Positions 1 through 11,537 of a DNA stretch of 64,000 nucleotides are shown here, one piece after another. The DNA lies in NCBI RefSeq assembly GCF_002127325.2, contig NC_035446.2, positions 159,570,878 to 159,634,877 on the forward strand, given 5' to 3'. Under the pieces are notes generated by a model. That model worked only from the letters and a program-made list of their open reading frames with translations. It had not been told where the DNA came from and ran no database searches. Each line of letters starts with the position of its first letter. The stretch's first letter is position 1. Source of the stretch: Helianthus annuus (lineage: Eukaryota; Streptophyta; Magnoliopsida; Asterales; Asteraceae). The position numbers and the translations under genes are program-made.

Positions 1-47
1 ACTTGAAAAAAACAAGAGCAAATAAAAAATAATTAACTTTATATAAC

Positions 48-2232
48 CTTGATGCGGTCATCCTTCTCTCTGCCAACTACAATTCCAAAGGCCTTGCGAC
101 TGCATACAAAATTACACAGCAGAGTACATTAGAAGAAATGCAACCGACCGTTTCATCACCTTTAATCTGAGTGTTAAAGAGAACATACCCATGGAGCACT
201 AGATCAGGAACTTCAAAACCATCTTCCACAGCGGAACTTGATGAACCTTCTCCTTTTCCACCTGTATTCTTGTTACTTATTGTTGGTTTTTTCTTTGTAC
301 GCTCACCAAAAAGTCCAGTAAGCCACTCTACATCATTAGATTCTTCTTTATTAGCAGGGGTGAATTTTAAAAGCTCGGCTTCAGAAGGCCTAACATCCCA
401 GAAACTCAAAGAGTCTAAAGGCACTTTTTTGTAAAGGTACCCATCCTTCAGAGTCATTCCATCGAAAACCTCATACACATCATTTGTATCACGATCACGC
501 CTACACTGAACTAGTGGTCGATATGGCCTGCACAAAAAGTGAAGTTAACTATGAATAGGCAGAACCCAACAAAGTATAATTTTCATCAAGAAGAGTAAGT
601 GTAGTACTCAAGTTCACTTGAAGGGATCAATCTAGGCGCAGGAATAGTAGTTTTTTTGCCAGTAACACCTCCACCCTACAAACAAAGAAAACGATTTTAA
701 ATTATGTTTAAATCATATTATACATGTATATAAGTATGTTCATTACAAATTTTTCAGCAACAGCTTGTAGATCAATCCTTGGGACAAGCTTGACAGTAGC
801 TTTCCTCTTAGCTTTATCCACAAACACAACCTGCACCAATATAGCTAAAATGAACAGCTAATCCAGCTGAAAAATAGAAATGCCCCCCCAAAAATAGCAA
901 AAACGTATCTAAATCAAGTTATGTGGGTTGGTTTAGGCAAATACCCGTGCAAGATCCCCCTTGTATTTCCCGTTTTTCACACGAGCCCAGGACTCCGTGG
1001 ATACCCCACTGTATTTGCTTCGAACAGAGAATAAATGTGGAACTTCAGACACTGGAACAGCAGCCACTCGACTTGGAAATATATTGCAGAGACCTTTGCA
1101 TGCCTAAAAAAATACAAATATGTAATTGTACATACAAAAGAAACAATCAAAACTTAACATTGTAATGTAACACATACTACACCCATCCCCATCCAAACGA
1201 AACATATACAAAAAAGAATAAAAAATAGTCAAATGCACCTCATTAATGTCGCATTGCTTTTCAGCTTCAATATAAATAAAACCCTTCACATGCTCAACAG
1301 CAAAGGCTGATATTATCTGCAACTTAGTTCCAAGAGCTTCAACATCAACATACTTCTGCATAAGGCAGAAAACTGAATGCCTCTCACGTCCAACCTACAG
1401 TCAAATTTTGTTCAAAATAACAGAGATGTGAGACTATAAGAGAGGTTCAAACAAGCTAAAAAAGTCAGCTACAGCAAATATACCGTGCATTTAACTTTCC
1501 AGATTGTTGGATCCTTCAGAGATTGCATCACTGTGTTGCGTTCATCCATCCTAGCAGCTTGAGGTCGGTCTTCCGCATATTTAACAAAACCAGCACCTGG
1601 TTTATAGCGTGCTTCCATAAGTTTATCCATATCCTCTTCATCGATCTCCTCTTCTTTCGGATAAAAGGGAATACTGGGAGTCTTCGGTTCAGCCTTGACT
1701 TCAGGGCCAGGGCCAGGGCCAAGTTCTTCTTCAAAAAACACTGCAGCAGCCAAGAAACAAGAAACAAGCATTATGTGTTATACCGTATTAGTCGAAAATG
1801 TTGACGATCGGAGATATTATAACGGTTTATTTTCGTAAAACGGTGCAATATTTTCATGAAACCCTAAAACTATATACATTTCAACATATTAGCTTCAAAA
1901 CCTACCAAATCGAAATCATTAAACCTATAGACCACATTAAAATAAAAAATAAAACTACAAAATTACTCAAATCACATATTAGCCCTAAAACAACAAAAAG
2001 TAACGAATATGCAAAAAATAACGATGATCGAAGAGAAATTACTGGTAATATCGTCGTTGATGAAATCATCGTCGTCGCTAGAACCGCTCTCGTCGATTTC
2101 GAAAGCGGTATCCTCGAAGAACTGGAGAACATTTAGGTTTTTTCGCTTCCGATTACCGGATTTATCGTCGCCGTTGCGTTTCCGTTTGCTCGATGACGAA
2201 TCATCGGCGATTCCTTTGCCTTTATCCGCCAT
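48..2232 (-). CDS. SPT5: Transcription elongation factor SPT5 homolog (partial; N-terminal ~434 aa, continues off the left edge)
   Basis: SPT5 pairs with SPT4 to form DSIF, the nuclear factor that travels with RNA polymerase II and controls pausing and elongation. I assembled eight exons by hand on GT-AG junctions: 2232-2043, 1740-1484, 1394-1239, 1103-945, 830-747, 675-608, 527-191 and 99-48. Exon 1 encodes a start MADKGKGIADD followed by a basic stretch and an acidic Asp/Ser run, typical of SPT5 N-termini. The exon ending KDPTIWKVKC begins the NGN domain, which continues through QKYVDVEALGTKLQIISAF and GFIYIEAEKQCDINEACKG. A first KOW region follows (WARVKNGKYKGDLARVVFVD), then VPRIDLQA and the linker PYRPLVQCRRDRDT, then the start of another KOW (FGIVVGREKDD). 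All junctions keep frame and no break is seen. The start at 2232 is the first ATG of a frame that fits the family. About half of a ~1000 aa protein lies outside the window. Confidence 0.95.
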
Positions 2233-2474
2233 TGTTGTTGTTGAATTGCTAGATTTTGAGGGTTTTGTTGGTGAATTTGGGGGAGAGTGAGCTAAGAAAG
2301 AGGTTTTGCATTGAGAAGGTCTGTACGTTTGGAGAGAGAGTGTGGCATTATTTAGGTAGTGGTGAGGTTTTGAGTTTTTACATTTGGGACACTAAACTAC
2401 ATTGTTTTATACTTTTGCCACGATACATATTATTTTACCAAATTGAACCAATGTTATTATTAAACTTATACATG
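2233..2474 (-). promoter_or_regulatory. SPT5 upstream region / 5'UTR
   Basis: This short stretch lies between the SPT5 start codon and the first repeat. It is purine-rich when read on the plus strand (GGGAGAGTGAGC, GAGAGAGAGTG), so pyrimidine-rich on the coding strand, as is common in plant 5'UTRs. No clear TATA box was identified. The core promoter must be close, because a transposable element begins at 2482. Confidence 0.4.
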
Positions 2475-2749
2475 TGAATTAGAGAAAATTGCACTTTTCA
2501 TCCTATATGTTTAAAGTTTCTACAGGCTTTGTCCTTTAACTTTAAAAATAGACGGTGTCATATTGACCTAACCCAGTTAAATTTTAGAGTTACGATCGAT
2601 CATGTACATTGCACATGAGGGGAAGTTGATCTTTTACCATTTAATCTATTTCTATTAGTATTAATATTAAACTTCAGAAAAAAAAAAAAAAAAAAAAAAC
2701 CATATCTCCCCCTCTCTCTCTATGTGCATTTCACTTTCTCTCATCTTTA

Positions 2750-3146
2750 GTTTTTTTTTTTTTTTAACTGGAACTTCATGTATAAGGTTATCGCGCTCTC
2801 CAAATCGGAGAGCGTCGTATTGCCCCACTCAGGCCAGGCTATGTTGTTTTAAACAGACTCACGTTGGCTTTAAAGTTTGGCTTTTTTAAACGTTCCCTCG
2901 AGAAACCATAACGTCGGCTGCCACTTGATAGTAGTTATGTCACCACAAGAGCAAAACTCTCTGGCGTAACACACGGTGGGACGAAAACCCAGTTGGGCTC
3001 GGAAATTGAACTGACAACCACACACAAGGCCTAGTTCAAAATCCTTCATTGCTTATATCCACCCCATGTAACACAAGTGAGAATTGAACTTGAGTCTTTC
3101 CATTGGAAAACTCAAGCCTTCTACCACTATGCCACAAGTTTATCTA
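2750..3146 (-). mobile_element. SINE, tRNA-derived, with poly(A) tail
   Basis: Read on the minus strand, the 5' end has an A-box-like GTGGCATAGTGGTAGAAGG followed by a B-box-like AGTTCAATTCTC, the arrangement of a tRNA-derived RNA polymerase III promoter. The other end is a run of T on the plus strand (2751-2765), that is, a poly(A) tail in the element's orientation. A 9 bp direct repeat TCATCTTTA flanks it (2741-2749 and 3147-3155), as expected for a target-site duplication made by LINE machinery. The body (~400 bp) has no coding capacity. Confidence 0.75.
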
Positions 3147-3155
3147 TCATCTTTA

Positions 3156-3705
3156 CTTAACAACCACCACTACCACCAAGATTTGGTCGTCACCACCACC
3201 ATTCCGGCATATCACCCCACTCCGACCACACCTCTCAACCACCAACTCCACTGCGGCCATACCATAGTTGCCACTTGACCAGAAAATGGGTTCGATTGCG
3301 GTTGGACAACACTTATATTGGTGTTTCCCCTTTCAAAAAGCCCTAGATTTACGAGGGGTTACATATTTTCCCATTTAGAAATTGATAATTGTTGAAGCCT
3401 TAATCGTGAGTCCCCCACACCTTGATTGACAGTGGCAAACTGTAGTTGAGGGTGGGTGGTTGTAGGAAGTGGGTGGTGGGTTGTTGCAGATCTGGTGGAG
3501 GGTTGGGGATTGTTTGAAATAAAAAATGGGATAAATGGTGATGGTAAATGGCTGCTGGTGTAAATAGTGATAGTGTTGGTGGATGGTGGCAGATAGGGCA
3601 GTGATGGTTGGTGGTGGCAATTATTGTTGGTGGAGGGAAGGAGAGAGGGAGGGGGAGAGAAGTAGAGAGAGGGGATTTGTCCACATACATACACATATTA
3701 TATTA
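3156..3705. other. Internal sequence of the inverted-repeat element; GTTGGTGG-rich, no gene seen
   Basis: After the SINE this segment is strongly strand-biased: ACC/CAC-rich at 3160-3260 and GTGG/TTGG-rich from about 3440 to 3680. Open frames across it are simple Pro/Thr/His/Ser-rich readings of that bias. No known domain is recognisable. Confidence 0.5.
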
Positions 3706-3896
3706 AGGGCATGTTTGGCTAAGCTTTTTGAAACAACTTATTGACTTATTGGCTTTTTGAAAAGCCATAAGCTCCAAAAAGATGTTTGGCAATGAGAATA
3801 TATGTGAGGGGAAAAGTGACTTTTCCAAAAAGTCACTCCATCCTGACTTTTCCAAAAAGTCAATAAGAAGTTTCATAAGCTTAGCCAAACACCCCC
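3706..3896. mobile_element. MITE, ~190 bp, hAT-like ends (GGG.ATGTTTGGC / GCCAAACACCCC)
   Basis: The two ends are inverted copies: GGGCATGTTTGGCTAAGCTT at the left and AAGCTTAGCCAAACACCCC at the right. Both are followed inward by 'TTGAAAC' / 'GTTTCAT' and by repeated CTTTTTGGAAAAGTCA-type blocks that can pair with each other. Ends reading 'GGGxxTGTTTGGC' are common in plant hAT-type MITEs. No clean 8 bp target duplication was found, so the family is an inference. Confidence 0.65.
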
Positions 3897-4102
3897 TAAG
3901 TACAATTAAAATACATATTCCTTTAAAAAATAATTTAGATTTCTCTAAAAGAAATAGGTTAAAAGGTAAAAAGACCAACTTGCCCTCATATGCAATGCAT
4001 ATGATAAAACCTAACTCTAAAATTTAACTAGGTTAGGTCAAAAGGGCACCACATGTAATCATGTGCAAACGTAAAGAACAACCATAAATTATTCTAATTA
4101 AT

Positions 4103-4206
4103 TTTTAAAGTTAAAAAACAGAGTCTGTAGAAACTTTGAAACATAAAGAACGAATTTTAAAGTTAAAAAACAGAGTCTGTAGAAACTTTGAAACATAAAG
4201 GACGAA
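4103..4206. repeat. 52 bp tandem duplication inside the right terminal inverted repeat
   Basis: Two near-identical 52 bp units lie side by side (4103-4154 and 4155-4206), each with the block AACAGAGTCTGTAGAAACTT. The left inverted repeat carries this unit once, so the duplication arose in the right arm only. Confidence 0.85.
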
Positions 4207-4230
4207 AAGTACAATTTTTTCTATGAATTA

Positions 4231-5650
4231 TTTTAGTTTTGTATTGTATTGTATTGATGGTTCGACTCGGGCTATGTGTGTTGTGTTGAACACCGCATAC
4301 GAGGTTATTTATTAGGTTATGAACTAAAGTATATGATATTGTATTTATTTTATTTCGGATTTCAGTTGATATTATTGATGAAAATCAAATAAAGCGGATG
4401 AGTTAAAATCTAATTAGATATTCTAGATTGTTAGTAATCATGGTAACCCCCCTCCCCCTCATTTGTTGTTGTGATTGTGATTTTATGAGCCCCACTATTC
4501 TTGACCTGATCTAATGCATGTTTCATGTAATAATCATTTGTTTGTAGTTTTTAGAAGGAAGAAGAAAATTGTGTATCGGAATATGGTTGCTTTTGTTATA
4601 GAGTTTGAAATCAACATGCATGATTATGTAGGTTCATAACATACTAAAGCTACCTGTAATGTTTGACATCGTACTCTTTTCTTAATGTGATCTCGTTGTG
4701 ATTTGAAATCAACCCACTTTGAAATAGGTTATAGCATAGAATTCATCCCAACATATTTTAAGTCTCGACCTAATTAAGTAAGCAGACCACATTTGAAAAC
4801 CGATTGATACATGCCAGTCTGGTTAATGATCTAAAACTGTTTTTTATATATCTCAGACTTTGTTGTTTTTACACGTATGAGTTTTGTCAGATCATATTGC
4901 TAATATAATCTAACATTCTTATTTGGGTTATCATAATGTTGCAACAAAGTCTATATATATTTTAAGGATCACTAACGTTCTAGTCTTCATGTCCTGGAAA
5001 CAAAGAACATTGTTAATCTTACTGTGATAAGGGAAATCATAACCTAACTTTAGTGTGAGAGTAAGTATTATGTATAGTGAGAAATCATAATAAGCTATTA
5101 AGTATGTGAATGAGTATTACCAATTGGATAAGGTATTTAAAGGATGGGGGGGGGGGTCAATGACACTGAATGTATTTATATTGCCTTTGTATGATGTATG
5201 CCTTTCTTTTTGGCGAAACATTGTAGGCTTGTAGCTAGTAGCATGGTGCAATTGTGGATTGAAGTGTAAAAAAATCATGCATACATTCATGGTCTTGACT
5301 ATTGCTCATTTGCGTCAATTGAATGCGAAAATAGCATCTACACATTTTGTTGTCTGTAGCTTACAAACCCGAAACCCAAACACATTTGCATGATATGTGA
5401 CACATTTATAAACCACAATACCAAATTCAATGTGCGGCGTACACGTGTAGGTGTCCAGGGAGCAACCTTGTACCTTAGAAGACATCTCAAATAGACAAAA
5501 AATAATGACATAAAAATATAAAAAAGAGATGACATTATTTTAAAAGATAAGCAATATGTATACATATACATATATAAACATCTTTTACCTTTATACCAAA
5601 CTATATATTATCTAATATCTATAGGAGAAACCATATATCCTTCTAATAAT
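4231..5650. other. Intergenic, no gene seen
   Basis: This is AT-rich sequence with many stop codons in all frames. It contains a run of G at about 5146-5156 and nothing that resembles a conserved protein, RNA gene or clear element end. Confidence 0.5.
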
Positions 5651-6652
5651 CAAGGTTTAAAAGAAGGGAATCGAGTTTCGAGACGACGCCCCACTTGCGG
5701 TATGCGCATACGTGTGGGCGCTCGGGGGAGGGGGGGGTGAAAGTGCACTAATTTTAACGTTATTTTACTAATTTCGTGAAAATAACGTTAAAAGAGGGAG
5801 ATTGTTAATCATGCATCATGTGTCGTTGTAGCCGAAAGACAATGGAGTACATGCACTAATCGTCATTTGTCTTAATTGCTGAGTGTTATGTGCCTTATGT
5901 CCAAGGCTTGATGCAAAACTACAAAGAGTCGGGGGTCTCACTGGAAGCAGCATCTCTATTCCTACGGGGTAGAGGTAAGACTATCTACATCTTACCATAC
6001 TCAGACCCTACCTTAGCTTTGCTATTGGTGGGATTTACCGGCATGATGATGATGATGATGAATCGAGCTTTGAGACGAACCAAGGCGTAAGGCTGAGACG
6101 GAATTAAAAAATAAATAGAAAACCCATATATCTTATAAAAAGTAAAATACTAAACATAAAACAAAGAACTTTCCTAATGTGAATAGACTTGTAAGAATAA
6201 TTTTGGGCTAATATGATAAAACTTTAATGTTTAACGGGTCCTAATGTAAGTGTATGTAAATGGGATAAATAAAGGGGTCGTCATTTTCTTCGGTAACCCT
6301 AAAAGAATTACGTCTCCACTCTTTTCTTGCCGTAATCGACTCCTCTGTTCTACCTTAATTTTTCTTGGTCATTCATCGCTACATGCAAGGTACGTCTCCA
6401 TCTCTGTTCTACCTGATATTTTTTCTTGATTGCGCATCGCTACAAGCATTGTATGTCTCAACTTATACTAAAGAGAATTAAAAAAACTCCCACCTAATTC
6501 TCACGCTTCTATTTTTCGTCTCGCCTCTTTCAGAATCTCAGTGATGAGAAGCGTATGTACTAAAACAACCCCTGAGGTGCCGCCTCATACTCGGTTTCTC
6601 ACTGCCTCATCTCAAGGTACGCCTCTTAACGATTTTTTTAAACCATGCTAAT
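5651..6652. mobile_element. Possible decayed TIR element (weak ends)
   Basis: The left end reads AAGGTTTAAAAGAAGGGAATCGAG. The reverse complement of the right end reads TGGTTTAAAAAAATCGTTAAGAGGCG. Both are followed by 'GAGACG/GAGATGAGGC'-like blocks rich in CGCC/GGCG. The match is imperfect and no target duplication is clear. It carries the LINE 3' fragment. Confidence 0.35.
5925..6060 (+). mobile_element. LINE 3'-end remnant (RTE-type) with (GAT)n tail
   Basis: The segment from GGGGGTCTCACTGGAAGC to TTGGTGGGATTTACC matches, block by block, the last ~130 bp of the RTE-type LINE at 60413-60530 (shared GGAAGCAGC.TCTCTATTC, CAGACCCTACC and GTGGGATTTAC). It ends in a GATGATGATGATGATG microsatellite, the usual tail of this LINE type. 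Only the 3' end is present, consistent with 5' truncation at insertion. Confidence 0.75.
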
Positions 6653-7123
6653 TATAGAAAATTAGTACTAATCAAAGAGGAAGAGAGAAAAGGTCAAATA
6701 ACCCTCTTCTAAAGCATGACTTATTACCAAACGTCTATTAAGTTGATGCAAAATAGTTAAAAAGGAATATAGTATTTTATTGGCGGACACAATATACATT
6801 CTATATATCAATATCAATTACAATACTAATGTTTTCTACCGTTATTGGATATTCGATATATAACTTGTAAACCACCATTTACACTCTACCTGAACATTAA
6901 CCCTTTTATTTGCTCCAGATAATGCGCATGAAATTCCAAACACTTTGAAAAGCACACAGATAATGCGCATGAAATACCCATAAACAAACATATCGCCTAT
7001 CAATCAAAGATTCAAAACATAATAGAATAACCGAGTTAAAGTCGGAATCATTAACGAGTATGATCCAAATGCTAAGTAAGCAAATCTAGAAAGCACATTA
7101 AAGTTGATGGCTAAGATAGGTTT
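6653..7123. other. 3' flank of the RZ-1-like gene
   Basis: AT-rich sequence downstream (on the minus strand) of the RZ-1-like stop codon. It probably includes the 3'UTR. A near-repeat, AATGCGCATGAAAT, occurs twice at about 6921 and 6962. No other gene is seen. Confidence 0.45.
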
Positions 7124-10100
7124 TCAATAGTCAAACGAAGAGGGGCGGCCTCTTCCCCTTCTAGGGCGGTCATACGGAACAGCTCTGTCCCTGTAATTTC
7201 TTCCTCCGTCATAGCGAACAGGTCCTCCACCACCGCCTCCATACCTATCACTGCTCCTCCTTGGTCCGACATCCCTGTCGTAATCTCTTTCCCTGCCATA
7301 CACGCTCTGCGGTGGTAGTGGCGGTGGTGGTGGATAACGTTCCGGTGCTCCATACCTATCCCCTCCAAACCGATCACCTCCACTGGGCGCGTACCTGAAT
7401 AAATCATTTTAAGGGTAAACAGTCAATTCTTGAAACGAAAAAATGCCAGATACACTTCTACAGTTTCACTTACCTGTCATTATCATAGCGACTGTTGCGG
7501 TTTCCGTACTTGCTGTCTCTGTTGTCATAGCGGTCTCTGTCACCAAACCGCCCTGCATCATATCGATCATCCACATAACGCTCACGGTCTGCATAGTGAT
7601 CTCCACGGCCACGACCACCGCTAAACCTGGGGCGGGAGGAGAACTGGCTGCCACCTCTGCCGCCACCACCGCCAGCTGATGGGCAATCACGAGCCCAGTG
7701 TCCTGGGCGGCCGCACTTAAAGCACTCATCCTGCGCTAGAGATCTGTCACCTCCACCTCCACCATAACCACCACCTCTACCACTAGACGGATAACTACCA
7801 CCATAACCACGGTCTTGATCATCACCGCCCATTCTAGGCTGAGCCCTATTAACTGAGATCACTTTTTCCCCAAAATCACTGCCATGCATTTCTCTGATTG
7901 CATCTTCCATACCTCTCCTGTCTGAAAATGTCAGAAACCCGAATCCACGTGGGCGCCCAGTGTCTCTTTCAACCATTATCTACATCAAAATCATGCTTAG
8001 TATTGTACAACCATAAAAGTATCACACAATCCTTACACCAGGTCGTAGAAGTTTGAAACCATAATATGGCTTATATTACTTCAATAAAATGAAAAATTAG
8101 CTTATACTATTCATGTGTTTCACAATAGTAGAATACCGAAAAATAAATATTTTACTTGGTTTATATCAGGATTATTACCTCTAGATCAATTTGGCAACAA
8201 AGAACTTAACTCATCAGCTTTTATAAAGATCAGGAAGCTCTGTACCAATCACTTTATCAAATTCTCGCAAGTCTGGTCGATTTTAACTAAATTTCTATAA
8301 TCTTAAAGAAGCTTGCCATTGAAACATACAGCACTTGGGATGAATTAACCACTGAAGTTCAGCTGACCACACAGTTTTGAGACTTTGCTTTTGTTTTACC
8401 TTATTTACTTTTTGTTTATGTTTTATGAAAAAACAGAATGCTCTGTACCGACATCCACAGTACTTTTTTACTCTACTGAAAATCTCAGCAAAATTCTTTT
8501 TCAGTTAATTTCTTGATCTCTGTATCGATATCTTCTTTTCACTCTATTCAGTATTTCAGTGCAAGATATCTGTTACTATCTGATCTTTCAGGAAAACACA
8601 CAGCAGATGCTTGACCACATAACCTTTCTGTCTATACAGTTCAACTAAGACTATTCTCCATTGATACACATATTTAAGATTTATGGCTTCCCTTGGAATT
8701 GGAAGAGAAACGGTTCATCTCATTGAACTATTGAACTATTGAAGAAAGAGTAAAGTGTTATGTGGCTGCAGGCACTAATAAGAGCCCTACTCAGCCCTTA
8801 GAAGCTGGCTTAGCCTTTAGATACGTAATCAGTTGCAAACTGCGACAAAAAGCAGTGATACATCTTCAGCCTCTATGACTATCGCCGGTTAATCACATTT
8901 CTGGTGTCAAAAACAATAAACCAAGTAGACTCTGGAAAGTCAAACACTATAGCTCACATTTCACGACCACCATGCGACCACTCCTCTTAATGCGGAGACT
9001 TCTATGTAACATCAGTCACCTTGGAAAAGAAATCTTGAAAAGATGGCACCAAGTATCGTATAAGTGTATAGATAGTAAAAGACTGATCACTGGAAATAAT
9101 TTTTTTTTACTAAACTATAACTAAACATCAGGTAACGCTAATGGACTGATCACCGGAAACAACTTTTTGTACTCTATAGAAGTACTAAAACGAACTCCAG
9201 CTGAGCAAAAAATCAAACCAGCTCTAACTTCACAGTGTAAGCAGCTAGCAAGCCTTCTTACACAGAAGACTGCTATGTATCCTAAACTTATAAATATATC
9301 ATAGTGAATAGCAATCTCGTTATTTCTCCTACGACTTAATCAGCAGTGCTAGACAAGACAATTGCTCAAAACAGTAACAAAGCACATCCATCGCTCTTCC
9401 TGCCATAACAGAGAATCGGCCTCTTAATCCTAAGGAACTCTGGGGTTAATCAAAGTAATGTAAACTTAAACAGCTCAATATATGACTATATAACGCCAGG
9501 TGCAGCTAAAGATTTGTACTCAATGATTATCGTCTAGACACAACCACACATGAACTTTTCAGGAAATAATGCCCAAAGTCGGATTCTCACTACTGCTCAA
9601 CTCAGATGAAATCACTTCCAGCTGAAGCCCGTCGTGACATTGTTGTCAGTTATCTGCAGCTTCACAGAACTTCAGACTAATGAAAACAGCTTGAAGAAGC
9701 TTTAGAGCACACACAGTTCCTACCAACATCAACAACAGACACCATTTCTGTGCAAAGTAACATCCACTTAAACCATTAACTAGCGTGAACTGAAAAGCCA
9801 TAATAACGTCACAAACTTCAAAAGAACACCTTGAGTAATATCTCAAAAGGCTTTGAAAGAACAGTATACTTCTAAGTTTAGAAAACAATGTAGTTCTCCC
9901 TCTCGAGATACCAGTACATGTCCTCACGATAGTGTCTCAGTGGTAAGGAGGTGGGAATCTAATGCGGAGGTCCAGATATCAAACCCCGGAACCAACCAAT
10001 TTACTCCGGGACACGTTATTTACCTCCTCCCTCATGTTGGCCGTCGGAACGATCAGTGGGAGACGCCCAATGGTGGCGTAAACAGAAGCCAGCACTTATG

Positions 10101-11102
10101 TCATAAAACGTGAGAAAAACAGTAGCCTTAGTGGTACTTATCTCCTTCCTGAAGTTTGCTACATCCCTTTGCCTCACCAGCTGTTAACCACAGGTTGCCG
10201 CATATGAAGAAAGTTCAAATTGCAGTTGGGTCTCCATGTATGGATCTCAACTACTCTTTCTCAAAACAGATCAGAAACTTATTCAAACAGACTTACGATA
10301 CAAACTTCTTACAACTGACATTTTGCAATGTGTTCACACATATCTTTATTTCAACACAACCAACTGAACAGAGCAAATCATAGAAACAACAGTGAGCTTC
10401 AGCAACTCAACCCAAAAGAACCAAAAACTCCTTGTAAACAAACCCATTTTAAGCAACCAAAGATCAGAACCAGCACTCCAGCAAAAAACAAACAAACAAA
10501 AGATCAATAACAAAAGGAAAGAACAAAAAACACAATTTCCAATAATAAAAACTCAAGAATGACAATTTATCGATAATATAAAATGCCAAGCCAGTTTCCT
10601 CAATCCGACAAAACGTACAAGAAATTCAAACAAGTTAAGCTAGCAAGTAGCAACTAAACCTTTTGTGTGCAAATGTGAAAACGTATGACAAGCAACGATC
10701 CCTCCCAACAACTATAACATTTAAAAATATTCAACCCCTAACAGTAGAGTTAAGAATTCATCATTTCATCATCATATTCTGTATCAAGCAGATTCGCTAA
10801 AGCTGTAAAACAATTGAAAAAACTCGCTAAAAATGACATAATTCCTACCTGTAGATACAAATTTATGACAATTGTAAAATTAAACAGCATAAACGATAAA
10901 ATTTATCCTTCTACAAAATTAAAAACCTAAATACATGTAATATTATCAATTATTCGGCACAATATAACATATGAAAAAAGTAACGGACCTGAGAGTCAAC
11001 AATTTTGCCAAAACGGCTAAAAGCGTCTTTAAGCTGACGCTCTGTGACGTCCCATGATAACCCTCCGACGAATATACGGTAATCGGAATCTTTCCCAGCC
11101 AT
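7124..11102 (-). CDS. Glycine-rich RNA-binding protein, RZ-1 type (RRM + CCHC zinc knuckle), 296 aa
   Basis: This is a nuclear RNA-binding protein of the plant RZ-1b/RZ-1c group, whose Arabidopsis members bind pre-mRNA and interact with SR splicing factors (family knowledge). Three exons join cleanly: 11102-10989 (38 codons), 7979-7474 and 7394-7124. Residues 1-80 form an RRM, with RNP2 VFVGGL at 10-15 and RNP1 RGFGFLTF at 49-56. A Gly-rich linker follows, then a CX2CX4HX4C knuckle (C124, C127, H132, C137). A long Arg/Asp/Tyr/Gly-rich tail with many DRY/RYD repeats ends in SSFDY. The first intron is about 3.0 kb and interrupts the RRM, leaving only 38 codons upstream. The ATG lies in a good context and the N-terminus MAGKDSDYR fits the family. 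No break is seen. Confidence 0.95.
9930..10110 (+). mobile_element. SINE-like fragment in the large RZ-1 intron
   Basis: The segment starts with GTGTCTCAGTGGTAAGGAGG, close to a tRNA A box. About 40 bp later comes ATATCAAACCCCGG, which resembles a decayed B box. It then runs through GC-richer sequence unlike the surrounding AT-rich intron. No clear poly(A) tail or target duplication was found. Confidence 0.45.
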
Positions 11103-11342
11103 CGATTTCAATAATCAAAAACCCCTACGAACGCAACAGACAACGTATAATTCAATCGATTAACAAAACATTTAAAGAAATCAAGAACGATAATTTATGA
11201 TACGTGTAGGATACACATAAATTTATTACCTTTAATTGGACCTTTTGTTTGAAGAATCGCCTGTATTTCGAGAAGAACGTGTGATCGGTGTGTGTGTGGG
11301 GGTTTTAGGTTTGAAAATTGAAAGTGGAAACCCTAGCAGAGT
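11103..11342 (-). promoter_or_regulatory. 5'UTR of the RZ-1-like gene with a 5'UTR intron
   Basis: On the minus strand a donor AAAG|GTAATA (exon end at 11230) and an acceptor TTCGTAG|GGG (exon resumes at 11124) define a likely 105 bp intron at 11125-11229, just upstream of the ATG. 5'UTR introns are frequent in plant genes for RNA-binding proteins. No transcript evidence is available here. Confidence 0.55.
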
Positions 11343-11537
11343 GATTAAATATGAAGCATGCGATTGAGTCTTCCAGGGTGTTTAGTTTTGACAGTTTACA
11401 CTATTTAGTTTTACACTTTCTGAAATTCAGTCCTCCTAAATCTAACTATTTGTTATTTGCAAATCCTAGACTTTTAGCAATCACTTTTGTCTTTTAGTTT
11501 CATCATTATGAAATAGCAAAAGTAAACCCTACATTTT

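Larger units (their letters stand above)
2482..4223. mobile_element. Inverted-repeat DNA element (about 1.74 kb) with ~180-280 bp terminal inverted repeats, nested insertions inside
   Basis: The left end (GAGAAAATTGCACTTTTC..., 2482 to ~2655) matches the reverse complement of the right end (4223 back to ~3945) over its whole length. Shared blocks include the 'GTTTCTACAG' region, 'GACCTAACC(C/T)AGTTAAATTTTAG' in two parts, and the 'CATTGCA(C/T)ATGAGGG' block. A 7 bp direct repeat TGAATTA flanks it (2475-2481 and 4224-4230). There is no transposase ORF, so it is non-autonomous. Long inverted arms would suit a Mutator-type or foldback element, but a 9 bp duplication was not found, so the superfamily is uncertain. 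It contains the SINE at 2750-3146 and the MITE at 3706-3896. Confidence 0.75.

Noticed and set aside
3359..3696. Overlapping frames of ~80-110 codons rich in Pro, Thr, His and Ser
   Set aside because: Several frames are open at once because of the ACC/GGT bias; none resembles a protein.
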